The notes under the pieces: model-generated | What the model was told of the DNA's origin: nothing | Database searches by the model: none | The model's input: only the letters and a program-made list of their open reading frames with translations | Program-made: the position numbers and the translations under genes | In this document: positions 1 through 6,280 of the stretch, piece by piece | Layout: every line of letters begins with the position of its first letter | Position numbering within the stretch: position 1 is the first letter of the stretch | NCBI GenBank assembly: GCA_035545555.1 | Contig: DASZYD010000007.1 | Coordinates: 1 to 10,113, forward strand | Direction of reading: 5' to 3' | DNA from: JANWHZ01 sp035545555 | Lineage (GTDB): Bacteria > Patescibacteriota > Saccharimonadia > Saccharimonadales > UBA4665 | DNA length: 10,113 nt

Positions 1-407
1 TGGAGAATACCCGCGTGGGCCAGGCGACCGACTTCGACAAGCTGCTCATCACGGTTGAAACCAACGGCACTATCACGCCGCGCGATGCCTTCGAAGAAGC
101 AGCTGCTATCCTGGTAAACCAGTACACGGCGCTCGCCGGCAAGACCCGCGTTGAGGCCGGCCCGCAGCCGACCGGCGTGAGTGTGACGGCCCGCAGCGGC
201 GACAAGGATGACGAAGCCTCGGTGCTCGACACGCCGATTGAAGACCTCAACCTCACCGCCCGCACGGCAAACGCCTTGGTCAACAACGACATCCATACCA
301 TCCGCGACCTGTTTGCCTTGAGCGACACCGAGCTGCGCGAGCTGAAGGGCTTTGGCAGCAAGGCGCTGGACGAAGTAAAAGAAAAGCTGGCAGAGTTGGA
401 GCTATAA
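1..407 (+). CDS. rpoA: DNA-directed RNA polymerase subunit alpha, 3' part (5' end outside window)
   Basis: The reading frame is open from the first full codon at base 3 (residues ENTRVGQATDFDKL) to TAA at 405-407, so the gene starts upstream of the window; the GTG at 15 is internal. The visible part holds the end of the alpha N-terminal domain (VGQATDFDKL followed by TNGTITPRDAF, the usual dimerisation-domain tail), an acidic and Ala/Gly-rich linker, and a complete alpha C-terminal domain. That domain runs from TPIEDLNLTARTANAL to the helix-hairpin-helix GFGSKALDEVKEKL. The Arg and Asn of LTARTANAL match the E. coli residues that contact UP-element DNA (R265, N268), and the Lys of GSKAL matches K298. 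Alpha assembles the core enzyme and contacts upstream promoter DNA and activators. It sits directly before rplQ, the usual bacterial order. Identification is secure. Confidence 0.97.
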   Translation, partial: ENTRVGQATDFDKLLITVETNGTITPRDAFEEAAAILVNQYTALAGKTRVEAGPQPTGVSVTARSGDKDDEASVLDTPIEDLNLTARTANALVNNDIHTIRDLFALSDTELRELKGFGSKALDEVKEKLAELEL

Positions 408-408
408 G

Positions 409-873
409 ATGCATCGTCACGGATATAAAGGTCGTAAGTTCCACCGCGAGACAGATCAGCGCAGCGCCCTCATCAAGGGCCTGGCCGACTCGCTGGTGCG
501 CGACGAAGCGATCGAAACCACCTTACCAAAGGCCAAGGAAGTCGTTCCCTATGTGGAGCGCCTTATCACCAAGGCCAAGAAAGGCGATTTGCATAATCGC
601 CGTCAGGTCATCAGCGGCCTGCAGACCCTCAGCAGCGCCCACAAGCTGGTTGACCAGCTGGCGCCGAAGATGGGTGGACGCACCAGCGGCCACCTGCGCA
701 TTACGCGCACCAAGCTGCGCCGGGGAGACAATACCCAGATGGCCCGTGTGAGCTTCGTTGATGACCTCAAGGAAGCACCGGTTGCCAAACCTGCCGCTGG
801 GGCTAGAAAGTCAGCTGCGAAGAAGCCGGCGGCAAAGCCAGCTGAAACAGCCGCCGAGGAGACCAAAGCATGA
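409..873 (+). CDS. rplQ: 50S ribosomal protein bL17
   Basis: This 154-residue protein has the bL17 core: GRKFHRETDQRSALIKGLADSLVRDE, then IETTLPKAKEV, and a C-terminal core with RITRTKLRRGDNTQMARVSFVD. bL17 binds 23S rRNA near the exit tunnel of the large subunit. After residue 120 comes an Ala/Lys/Pro-rich tail of about 34 residues (KSAAKKPAAKPAETAAEE), longer than in E. coli and probably disordered; such tails are common in other lineages. The start follows the rpoA stop by one base, and GGAG at 398-401 inside rpoA lies 7 nt before the ATG, supporting SD-driven translation. The stop overlaps the rplM start (ATGA). Identification is secure. Confidence 0.97.
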   Translation: MHRHGYKGRKFHRETDQRSALIKGLADSLVRDEAIETTLPKAKEVVPYVERLITKAKKGDLHNRRQVISGLQTLSSAHKLVDQLAPKMGGRTSGHLRITRTKLRRGDNTQMARVSFVDDLKEAPVAKPAAGARKSAAKKPAAKPAETAAEETKA

Positions 874-1310
874 AAACCTATAGTGCCAAGCCATCTGATG
901 TAACGCGCGCCTGGTACGTCCTGGACGCATCCGAGACGACCCTCGGCCGTGTCGCGACTCGAGCCGCGACCTTGCTGACCGGCAAGGGTAAGCCGCAGTT
1001 CACGGCCCACATCGACACCGGCGATTACGTTGTCATCGTCAACGCCAAAGACCTCAACGTTACCGGCGCCAAGCGGACCGATAAAATGTACTACCGCCAC
1101 AGCGGTTTCCCGGGCAACCTCAAAGAGCGTTCGCTGCAGGAGCAGCTGAATACCGACCCGACAAAGATCCTGTATCAGGCCGTTCGCGGCATGCTGCCCG
1201 TCAACAAGCTGCGTGATGGACGCCTCAACCGGCTGAAGATCTACGCCGGCAGCGAGCATCAGCACGAGGCCCAGAAGCCGAAAACTATCTCGCTCAAGGA
1301 GGCCAAGTAA
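870..1310 (+). CDS. rplM: 50S ribosomal protein uL13
   Basis: This 146-residue protein is close to the usual bacterial uL13 length. Family signatures are WYVLDASETTLGRVATRAA near the N terminus, HIDTGDYVVIVNA in the middle, KMYYRHSGFPG, and GMLPVNKLRDGRLNRLKIYAG near the end. uL13 is an early-assembling 23S rRNA-binding protein. The ATG overlaps the rplQ stop by 4 nt, and GAGGAG at 856-861 gives an SD 8 nt upstream, so translation is coupled within the operon. Its TAA stop shares one base with the rpsI ATG. The uL13-uS9 pairing is almost universal in bacteria. Identification is secure. Confidence 0.98.
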   Translation: MKTYSAKPSDVTRAWYVLDASETTLGRVATRAATLLTGKGKPQFTAHIDTGDYVVIVNAKDLNVTGAKRTDKMYYRHSGFPGNLKERSLQEQLNTDPTKILYQAVRGMLPVNKLRDGRLNRLKIYAGSEHQHEAQKPKTISLKEAK

Positions 1311-1711
1311 TGGCAACGAAGAACGATTACTTCCAGGTCACGGGGCGGCGCAAGACCGCCACAGCCCGCGTCCGCCTCAGTGGCGGTAAGGGTACGGTGA
1401 CTGTCAACGGCAAACCCGCAACTGAGTACTTTGCCGGCAGCAGCTACCTGCTCAATAAGCTGTCGCAGCCGTTCGCCGCACTTGATCTGGAAAACAAGTA
1501 CGATATCTCCGCCCGCGTGGCCGGCGGTGGCGCAGATGGCCAGGCCGAGGCAATCCGCCTGGGCGTCGCCAAAGCACTCAGCGCCATGAACGAAAGCCTG
1601 CGCGGCACGCTCAAGCGCGCTGATTTGCTCAGCCGTGACCCGCGTGACAAAGAGCGCAAGAAGTACGGCCAGCGCGGCGCACGTCGCCAGCGCCAGTTCG
1701 TCAAGCGCTAG
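1310..1711 (+). CDS. rpsI: 30S ribosomal protein uS9
   Basis: This 133-residue protein begins with the uS9 signature GRRKTATARVRL, continues with ITVNGK-like VTVNGKPATEYF and GGGADGQAEAIRLGVAKAL, and ends in QRQFVKR. The terminal Lys-Arg is the conserved tail that reaches the P-site tRNA in the small subunit. A strong SD, AAGGAGG at 1296-1302, lies inside rplM, 7 nt before the ATG, and the TAATG junction couples it to rplM. It is the last gene of the ribosomal operon, and an intrinsic terminator follows 21 nt after its TAG stop. Identification is secure. Confidence 0.98.
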   Translation: MATKNDYFQVTGRRKTATARVRLSGGKGTVTVNGKPATEYFAGSSYLLNKLSQPFAALDLENKYDISARVAGGGADGQAEAIRLGVAKALSAMNESLRGTLKRADLLSRDPRDKERKKYGQRGARRQRQFVKR

Positions 1712-1730
1712 GTCGCGTCGCTCGGCTACA

Positions 1731-1764
1731 AGAACTCCCTTTGGCAACATGGGGAGTTTTTGTT
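1731..1764 (+). terminator. Intrinsic terminator after the rpoA-rplQ-rplM-rpsI operon
   Basis: Arms AACTCCC (1733-1739) and GGGAGTT (1752-1758) form a 7-bp stem with a 12-nt loop. A U-tract TTTTT starts in the last bases of the stem (1757-1761), followed by GTT. Position just after rpsI and before a separate promoter-like box supports Rho-independent termination. Confidence 0.8.
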
Positions 1765-1794
1765 AAAAGATCTGCCATCTACGGTAGATCTTTT
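1765..1794 (+). repeat. 12-bp inverted repeat just upstream of the trpS -10 box
   Basis: AAAAGATCTGCC (1765-1776) is followed by a 6-nt spacer and then GGTAGATCTTTT (1783-1794). Eleven pairs are Watson-Crick and one is G-T. It could be a second tandem terminator hairpin (it ends in TTTT, and reads equally well on the other strand), or a protein-binding dyad, because it covers the place where a -35 element for trpS would fall. The sequence does not decide between these. Confidence 0.6.
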
Positions 1795-1798
1795 CGTA

Positions 1799-1804
1799 TA
1801 TAAT
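1799..1804 (+). promoter_or_regulatory. Perfect -10 box for trpS, nearly leaderless
   Basis: TATAAT at 1799-1804 ends 11 nt before the trpS ATG, predicting a transcript start about 4-6 nt before the start codon. No good -35 is seen (the -35 position lies in the loop of the inverted repeat). AAGGGG at 1805-1810 could act as an SD only if transcription starts further upstream. Confidence 0.55.
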
Positions 1805-1815
1805 AAGGGGTAATT

Positions 1816-2847
1816 ATGAGCAAACCTGTCATCCTCACCGGGCTTAGAGCCAATAACGACCTGCATATTGGCAATTACTTTGGGGCGCTGCTGCCCATGA
1901 TCGACATGGCCAACAAGCACGCTGGGCAGTACCAGATCAACCTGTTCGTACCCGATCTGCACAGCTTCACAACGCCTATCGATCACTCCGCGCTGTACGC
2001 ACAGACCATACACAACCTCAAAATCTTCGTGGCCGCCGGGCTGGACATCGCCAACCCGGACGTGTTTCTGTACCGCCAGAGCTTCATTCCGGCGCACAGT
2101 GAGCTGACGTGGATTCTCGATTGTTTCACCGGCTTCGGCGAAATGAGCCGCATGACGCAGTTCAAGGATAAGTCCGGCAAGCTGGACGAAGACCGCATCA
2201 GCGTCGGGCTGTTCAACTATCCGGTACTGATGGCGGCAGATATTCTGCTGTACGGCGCCAGCTATGTGCCGGTGGGTGAAGACCAGACGCAACACCTGGA
2301 GTTTACGCGGGATGTTGCCGAGCGGCTGAACAATCGCTTTGGTGATCTGTTTGTGGTACCCAAGCCCGTACCCGAACAGCACAAGTTCTTTGGTAAAGAC
2401 CAAGGGCTGCGCATCAAAGACCTGGTCGATCCGGCCAGGAAAATGAGCAAGAGCGACGACACCGGCAAGGGTGTCATCTTCCTGGGTGACGCGCCGGCCG
2501 CGGCAGCCAAGAAGATCATGAGCGCCACGACCGACTCGGTAGGTGCCATTCACTTTGACCGCGACGCGCAGCCTGGCATTAGTAACCTGCTGCAGATTTT
2601 GGCGCTGCTGGAAAGCAAACCACTGGATGATATTGCGAAAGCATACGAGCGCAAGACGAGCTACGGTGAGCTCAAGTCGGCCGTGGCCGAGCGTATGAGT
2701 GCTTTTTTGAGCGAGTTCCAGCGGCGCCTGGCACAGGTTGACGAGCAAGCGCTGCTGGCCAAGCTTGGACAATCGGAGGCAGCCATGCGCGGCATTGCGG
2801 ATGCGACGCTTCTGAAGGTGCAACGCGCGGCCGGTCTGCGCGCTTAG
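1816..2847 (+). CDS. trpS: Tryptophan--tRNA ligase
   Basis: This is a cytoplasmic class I aminoacyl-tRNA synthetase that charges tRNA-Trp with tryptophan using ATP. The 343-residue length fits bacterial TrpRS. The ATP-binding HIGH-type motif is HIGN at residues 17-20. The KMSKS loop is present intact at residues 209-213 (DPARKMSKSDDT). Other family blocks are LFVPDLHSFT, FTGFGEMSRMTQFKDKS, NYPVLMAADILLY (substrate pocket) and VPVGEDQTQHLEFTRD. It begins a new unit after the ribosomal operon terminator and runs into the pseudouridine synthase gene with a 4-nt gap. The start at 1816 is supported by the N-terminal SKPVILTGLRANNDLHIGN, which begins just before the first beta strand as in homologues. 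Identification is secure. Confidence 0.97.
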   Translation: MSKPVILTGLRANNDLHIGNYFGALLPMIDMANKHAGQYQINLFVPDLHSFTTPIDHSALYAQTIHNLKIFVAAGLDIANPDVFLYRQSFIPAHSELTWILDCFTGFGEMSRMTQFKDKSGKLDEDRISVGLFNYPVLMAADILLYGASYVPVGEDQTQHLEFTRDVAERLNNRFGDLFVVPKPVPEQHKFFGKDQGLRIKDLVDPARKMSKSDDTGKGVIFLGDAPAAAAKKIMSATTDSVGAIHFDRDAQPGISNLLQILALLESKPLDDIAKAYERKTSYGELKSAVAERMSAFLSEFQRRLAQVDEQALLAKLGQSEAAMRGIADATLLKVQRAAGLRA

Positions 2848-2851
2848 GGCT

Positions 2852-3706
2852 ATGAGCAACCTGAACATCTCGCGCGCCAAACGGCTCGACCAATATGTCG
2901 TTGAGCAGTACCCCCGCCTCAGCCGCGCGTATGCCGCCAAACTGATAGACGATGGCTCTGTGCTCGTGAACCAACAGCCAAGCAAGCCCGGCTACAAGCT
3001 GCGCGAAGGCGATGCGATAACAATTACGTACGACCCGGCCGAGCTTGCGCGAGTGCCGGTGATAGACCTGCCGGTGCTGTATGAGGACGGCGACTGTGTG
3101 GTTATCAACAAACCGGCGGGGATATTGACGCACAGCAAGGGTGCCTTTAACGCTGAGGCAACAGTGGCCACCTGGCTGCGCAGCCGGCTTGATGGACTGA
3201 GCGGGGAGCGCGGCGGCATCGTGCACCGTTTAGACCGAGCGACATCGGGTGTTATGATCTGTGCCAAAACGCCGGCTGCCATGAAGCAGCTGCAGAAGCA
3301 ATTTTCTACCCGCAACGCCAAAAAGACGTACTATGCCGTGATAGCCGGCCGGCTACCGCATGAGCATGCCGTCATCGATCTGCCGGTTCAGCGCAACCCT
3401 AAGCGGCCGCAGGCCTTCCGGGTTGATGCAAACGGGAAATCCGCACAAACCGAATATTGGGTACGCGAGCAGAATGGCCGCTACGAGCTGGTAGAGCTAC
3501 GCCCAAAAACCGGCCGGACGCATCAGTTGCGCGTACATCTGAGTGAGCTCGGCCATCCGATTGTGGGCGACCCGCTCTATGGGGGAGAGCCGGCCGATCG
3601 GCTGTATTTGCATGCCGAACAGCTGGAAATTACCCTGCCAAACCGCGATCGCCGCACCTTCACCGCGCCCCTACCACGGGCATTTCGCGGTATGATAGAA
3701 CTATGA
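2852..3706 (+). CDS. RluA-family pseudouridine synthase with S4 domain
   Basis: The 284-residue protein probably isomerises specific uridines in 23S rRNA to pseudouridine, as RluC/RluD do. An S4 RNA-binding domain occupies about residues 8-60 (RLDQYVVEQYPRLSRAYAAK, then GSVLVNQQ and YKLREGDAI). The catalytic domain starts near residue 75 with LYEDGDCVVINKPAG. The catalytic loop HRLDRATSG is at 125-133, with the nucleophilic Asp at 128, and the conserved GRTHQLRVHL is at 221-230. Target specificity (RluC, RluD or RluB-like sites) cannot be read from sequence, so no symbol is given. It follows trpS by 4 nt with no good SD, suggesting coupling to trpS translation, and its TGA overlaps the next gene's ATG. 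Confidence 0.93.
   Translation: MSNLNISRAKRLDQYVVEQYPRLSRAYAAKLIDDGSVLVNQQPSKPGYKLREGDAITITYDPAELARVPVIDLPVLYEDGDCVVINKPAGILTHSKGAFNAEATVATWLRSRLDGLSGERGGIVHRLDRATSGVMICAKTPAAMKQLQKQFSTRNAKKTYYAVIAGRLPHEHAVIDLPVQRNPKRPQAFRVDANGKSAQTEYWVREQNGRYELVELRPKTGRTHQLRVHLSELGHPIVGDPLYGGEPADRLYLHAEQLEITLPNRDRRTFTAPLPRAFRGMIEL
3691..3696 (+). promoter_or_regulatory. Possible -10 box for an internal leaderless promoter before the delta' gene
   Basis: TATGAT at 3691-3696 ends 6 nt before the ATG at 3703, so a transcript would start at or next to the start codon. There is no clear -35 and the box lies in the coding end of the upstream gene, so it could be chance. It is listed because the same arrangement recurs in the window. 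Confidence 0.35.
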
Positions 3707-4581
3707 GTGAGCTGTTGCTGCATGAATCGACGCGCCGGGCATTGGATGCATTCGTGGCGCATCCGTCGCATGGGCTGCTTCTGACAGCCCCGGCGGGCGG
3801 CGGTAAAGCAACCGTAGCCGCATACGTTGCAGCCCGGCTGCTCGGCATAGAGGCAGACAAGCTGCCGAATCACGCTCACGTCAAGACAGTGCGTTCGGCA
3901 GACGGCAAAGCCATCTCGATTGAGGCCATCCGCGATGTCATACATTTTACGACGCTGCGGGCAGCACAAACGAATAATGTGTCGTCGCCGGTCAACCGTA
4001 TCATCATCATAGAGCAGGCAGCACTGCTCACCGCCCAGGCACAGAACGCGCTGCTCAAGACTATCGAGGAGCCACCGGCCGGCACGCTTATCATCCTCAC
4101 GGCGCCAAGCGAAGTCGCCATATTGCCGACAATCCGCTCACGCATCCAGCATATTGCCATCCAAACGCCGGACAGCGCGGCGGTATGCAAGTATTTCGTT
4201 GGGCAAGGGTATGCGGGTGATGCCGTCCAGAAAGCGCTCCTTATGAGCGGCGGTCTGCCGGGGCTCATGCAGGCGCTATTAACGGCAGACCGAGCACATC
4301 CGCTCCTCGCGGCCACGGCCAGAGCCCGTGACGTGCTGCAGAAAACGCCGTTTGAGCGCCTGCTCATTGCGGAGGAACTGGCCAAAGACCGCCAGCAGTG
4401 GCTCGACACGCTCTTTATTTTAAGCCAAATGGCCGACATCTCCCTCCGCCAGGGCAAGGGCCAGGTGGCGGCTGCCCGGCGCTGGCAGCGCATTCTGACC
4501 ACCTGCCATCACGCGCAGGAACAGACGCAGCGAAGCGCCCAGCTCAAACTGGTCTTGCTCAATTTTATGCTGGCCATCTAA
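3703..4581 (+). CDS. holB: DNA polymerase III subunit delta' -like clamp-loader ATPase
   Basis: This 292-residue AAA+ protein fits the delta' subunit, which helps load the beta sliding clamp onto primed DNA. Seen in order: a P-loop-like segment APAGGGKAT (residues 29-37) with Ala in place of the first Gly; a degenerate Walker B region IIIIEQA (100-106); the strongly conserved clamp-loader block NALLKTIEEPPAGT (115-128); and sensor/arginine-finger region IRSRIQ (144-149). The usual SRC motif reads SRI, keeping the Arg. No zinc-binding cysteine cluster is present, unlike gamma/tau, and degenerate nucleotide-binding motifs are typical of delta'. It is somewhat shorter than the roughly 330 residues of E. 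coli. Its ATG overlaps the preceding stop by 4 nt. A truncated gamma-like subunit is the alternative. Confidence 0.85.
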   Translation: MSELLLHESTRRALDAFVAHPSHGLLLTAPAGGGKATVAAYVAARLLGIEADKLPNHAHVKTVRSADGKAISIEAIRDVIHFTTLRAAQTNNVSSPVNRIIIIEQAALLTAQAQNALLKTIEEPPAGTLIILTAPSEVAILPTIRSRIQHIAIQTPDSAAVCKYFVGQGYAGDAVQKALLMSGGLPGLMQALLTADRAHPLLAATARARDVLQKTPFERLLIAEELAKDRQQWLDTLFILSQMADISLRQGKGQVAAARRWQRILTTCHHAQEQTQRSAQLKLVLLNFMLAI

Positions 4582-4597
4582 GAACGAACGCGAAAGC

Positions 4598-4606
4598 TGG
4601 TATAAT
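4598..4606 (+). promoter_or_regulatory. Extended -10 promoter for the TPR gene (leaderless arrangement)
   Basis: TGGTATAAT at 4598-4606 matches the extended -10 consensus TGnTATAAT, which explains the lack of a clear -35. Only 8 nt separate it from the ATG at 4615, so the mRNA should begin about 1-3 nt before the start codon. No SD lies between the in-frame TGA at 4609-4611 and the ATG. Confidence 0.7.
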
Positions 4607-4614
4607 ACTGATAT

Positions 4615-5268
4615 ATGTTCGGCCTTGTCCTGGTTGGTGGGTTTGGTCTCATGGTCCTGTGGAATGCGCGGCTGCACGATGATGAGTTCGCGGCTTTTTC
4701 GCGCGGCGTCGGCACCCGCCTTGGCAAACTGTGGGACATCGCCCACCAGGGCATGCGCGAGAACCGCTTTTTGCGCGCCGAGAAAGCACTGCTGACCATC
4801 CTGAAGATCGACGAACGTAACGCCGCTGCCTACAACCGCCTGGGTATCCTGTATGCCAAGCAAAAAGAATATCGCGATGCTATCGACTGCTTCGAGATCG
4901 CCAGCAGCATCGAGGCGACACCCTCGGCACTGCACAACCTCGGCCTCATTTACTACGAGACTGAGAATTACGAAAAGGCAGCCATCGCGTTTGAGCAGGC
5001 GCTCAAGCTGGAGGACAACTTGGCGGCACGCCATGTCGCCTATGCGAAGGTCGAGGAAAAGCTTGGCAATTTCAAGGTCATGTTCCGCGAACTGGAACAT
5101 GCCGTCGGGCTGGAGCCGAACCGCGAAACCTATGGGCTCCTCTCCAAGGCGTACCGCGCCCATGGCCGTGAACCCGAAGCCGATCTGATTGATGACAAAC
5201 TGCAGCGGCTTATCACCACGTCGGGCAAGCCCAAGCACATCGTCCGTCCGCCGCGCGTGGTCATCTAG
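4615..5268 (+). CDS. Membrane-anchored tetratricopeptide repeat (TPR) protein
   Basis: The 217-residue product starts with a hydrophobic segment (about residues 2-16, FGLVLVGGFGLMVLW) that should act as an uncleaved N-terminal membrane anchor. Helical repeats follow with TPR spacing and residues: about 38-69 (AEKALLTILKIDERN), 70-101 (YNRLGILYAKQKEYRDAIDC), 103-135 (ALHNLGLIYYETENYEKAAI) and a weaker fourth at about 137-168, with a partial fifth after that. TPR units form a superhelical protein-binding scaffold; the partner is unknown and no enzymatic domain is seen. The tail is basic (KPKHIVRPPRVVI). An in-frame TGA at 4609 makes 4615 the first possible start. No homologue with assigned function is recognised. 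Confidence 0.88.
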   Translation: MFGLVLVGGFGLMVLWNARLHDDEFAAFSRGVGTRLGKLWDIAHQGMRENRFLRAEKALLTILKIDERNAAAYNRLGILYAKQKEYRDAIDCFEIASSIEATPSALHNLGLIYYETENYEKAAIAFEQALKLEDNLAARHVAYAKVEEKLGNFKVMFRELEHAVGLEPNRETYGLLSKAYRAHGREPEADLIDDKLQRLITTSGKPKHIVRPPRVVI

Positions 5269-5291
5269 CACGCATGACAAGCGTCTGAAGG

Positions 5292-5320
5292 TTGCCATGT
5301 GACCTCTGTTTTGCTAGACT
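5292..5320 (+). promoter_or_regulatory. Promoter of the tRNA-Thr/tRNA-Tyr unit
   Basis: A -35 TTGCCA (5292-5297) and a -10 TAGACT (5315-5320) are 17 nt apart, and TGC at 5312-5314 gives the -10 an extended form. The predicted start near 5327 lies about 14 nt before mature tRNA-Thr. Confidence 0.75.
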
Positions 5321-5329
5321 AACAGGGTC
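5301..5329. repeat. Dyad symmetry centred on the tRNA promoter -10 box
   Basis: GACCTCTGTT (5301-5310) and AACAGGGTC (5321-5329) are inverted copies (9 bp with one bulged T). The 10 nt between them contain exactly the extended -10 box. It may be an operator or a chance hairpin; no U-tract follows, so it is not a terminator. Confidence 0.45.
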
Positions 5330-5340
5330 GGTGAGCCAAT

Positions 5341-5415
5341 GCCACCTTAGCTCAACGGTAGAGCAACACTTTTGTAAAGTGAAGGTTGTCGGTTCAAATC
5401 CGACAGGTGGCTCCA
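5341..5415 (+). tRNA. tRNA-Thr, anticodon TGT (UGU)
   Basis: The full cloverleaf is visible. Acceptor GCCACCT pairs with AGGTGGC, the D-arm is GCTC/GAGC, and the anticodon loop TTTGTAA carries TGT. The T-arm is GTCGG-TTCAAAT-CCGAC, the discriminator base is T, and CCA is encoded. The first pair of the anticodon stem is an A-A mismatch. It reads ACA and other ACN codons by wobble. It is followed by tRNA-Tyr after a 34-nt spacer and is probably cotranscribed with it. Confidence 0.96.
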
Positions 5416-5449
5416 CGTTAACAATGGAGTCGACCAAAGATTCCGACGA

Positions 5450-5535
5450 GCAGGGATGGTGGAGCGGTCAAACACGGCAGACTGTAAATCTGTTGGCTTA
5501 TGCCTACGGGGGTTCGAATCCCTCTCCCTGCACCA
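5450..5535 (+). tRNA. tRNA-Tyr, anticodon GTA (GUA)
   Basis: Acceptor GCAGGGA pairs with TCCCTGC. The anticodon loop CTGTAAA carries GTA. A long variable arm (around GGCTTATGCC) shows the class II form expected of bacterial tRNA-Tyr. The T-loop is TTCGAAT, the discriminator is A, and CCA is encoded. A small hairpin (CGGGC 5536-5540 / GCCCG 5548-5552) follows but has no U-tract, so it is not called as a terminator. Confidence 0.96.
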
Positions 5536-5629
5536 CGGGCTACGTACGCCCGCAGACGTAAAGCGAACCATATCCCGTAATTTCAAAGCATGAAGGTTTG
5601 CTGGTATCTTTTAACGATATAGGAGATAC

Positions 5630-6223
5630 GTGAGAAAAATAATCGTCATAACAATGATCACGCTCGACGGTGTCATGCAAGCGCCTGGCGCTCCTGATGA
5701 AGACACGTCGGGTGGTTTCAAATATGGTGGCTGGACGGCACCATTCGCAGATGCCAACGTGAGCGAGATCCTGCGTAAAAATATGCAGCCGGCAGAGTAT
5801 TTATTAGGTAGAAAAACGTTTGATATTTTTGCAGGCTATTGGCCAGAGCATGAAGATGCTTGGCCTGAAATTAATCAGGGCATGAAGTATGTCTTGAGCA
5901 ATACCGAGGATGCATCGGATTGGCAACATACCACATTCCTCACAAGCCTAGAAGCCATCGAAAAGCTCAAAGGCTCGGATGGCTCCGATCTCCATGTTTG
6001 GGGAAGCGGCAAGCTCATCCAGCTGCTGATGAAGAATGATCTGGTCGATGAATTCAGGCTCATAACCTATCCGCTAACGCTTGGCCAAGGGCAGAAGCTA
6101 TTTGCCGAAGGCACAATACCTGCAGCATTTACCGTAACAGAGAGCACTGCTACGCCAAGCGGCGTTATTATGGCCAATTACAAGCGAGCTGGGGGTGTCA
6201 GGACAGGTACGGTTGGGGCTTAG
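5630..6223 (+). CDS. Dihydrofolate reductase family / RibD C-terminal-like oxidoreductase
   Basis: The 197-residue protein has the fold signature of the RibD-C/YyaP-type dihydrofolate reductase family. It has an N-terminal strand RKIIVITMITLDGVMQAPGAPDED, then LLGRKTFDIFAGYWP, VLSNTEDASDWQ, and the NADPH-binding block DLHVWGSGKLIQLLMKNDLVDEFRLI followed by YPLTLGQGQKLF. Members are probable NAD(P)H-dependent reductases of unknown substrate; true folate reduction is not implied. The start is GTG, chosen because AGGAG at 5621-5625 lies 4 nt upstream; this is one of the few strong SD sites in the window outside the ribosomal operon. Base use is visibly more AT-rich than the neighbours and the gene sits behind a tRNA pair, which suggests recent horizontal acquisition (inference). 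Confidence 0.88.
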   Translation: MRKIIVITMITLDGVMQAPGAPDEDTSGGFKYGGWTAPFADANVSEILRKNMQPAEYLLGRKTFDIFAGYWPEHEDAWPEINQGMKYVLSNTEDASDWQHTTFLTSLEAIEKLKGSDGSDLHVWGSGKLIQLLMKNDLVDEFRLITYPLTLGQGQKLFAEGTIPAAFTVTESTATPSGVIMANYKRAGGVRTGTVGA

Positions 6224-6246
6224 CAGCCTACGTCGCATAGCAGGCT

Positions 6247-6273
6247 TTGTCACAAGCTGCGTTGCGGTACAAT
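6247..6273 (+). promoter_or_regulatory. Promoter deciding the start of the coiled-coil gene
   Basis: TTGTCA (6247-6252) and TACAAT (6268-6273) are 15 nt apart, slightly short. The -10 overlaps the upstream ATG at 6272 and ends 7 nt before the ATG at 6281. A transcript from it would begin at about 6280, so translation most likely starts at 6281 without a leader. Confidence 0.5.
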
Positions 6274-6280
6274 GATTCTC

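Noticed and set aside
603..1316. Minus-strand open frame opposite rplQ and rplM
   Set aside because: Shadow of two ribosomal protein genes; no recognisable product.
1726..2985. Long minus-strand open frame (about 419 codons) antisense to trpS and the start of the pseudouridine synthase gene
   Set aside because: It lies opposite a securely identified trpS, crosses the rpsI-trpS intergenic signals, and its translation has no recognisable domain. GC-rich codon bias on the + strand explains the open antisense frame.
4420..5298. Minus-strand open frame (about 292 codons) opposite the delta' end and the TPR gene
   Set aside because: It spans the extended -10 promoter and the TPR gene, which has clear repeats on the + strand; the antisense product shows no family motifs.
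5292..5586. Open frames on both strands across the tRNA-Thr/tRNA-Tyr region
   Set aside because: They run through two complete tRNA genes and their promoter; the translations are translated tRNA sequence.
6272..6274. ATG three codons upstream of the chosen coiled-coil protein start
   Set aside because: It overlaps the TACAAT -10 box, so it would not be in an mRNA made from that promoter. It remains possible if transcription starts further upstream.
5450..6280. Integrative element with attachment sites at tRNA-Tyr
   Set aside because: I found no second copy of the tRNA-Tyr 3' end downstream and no integrase in the window.
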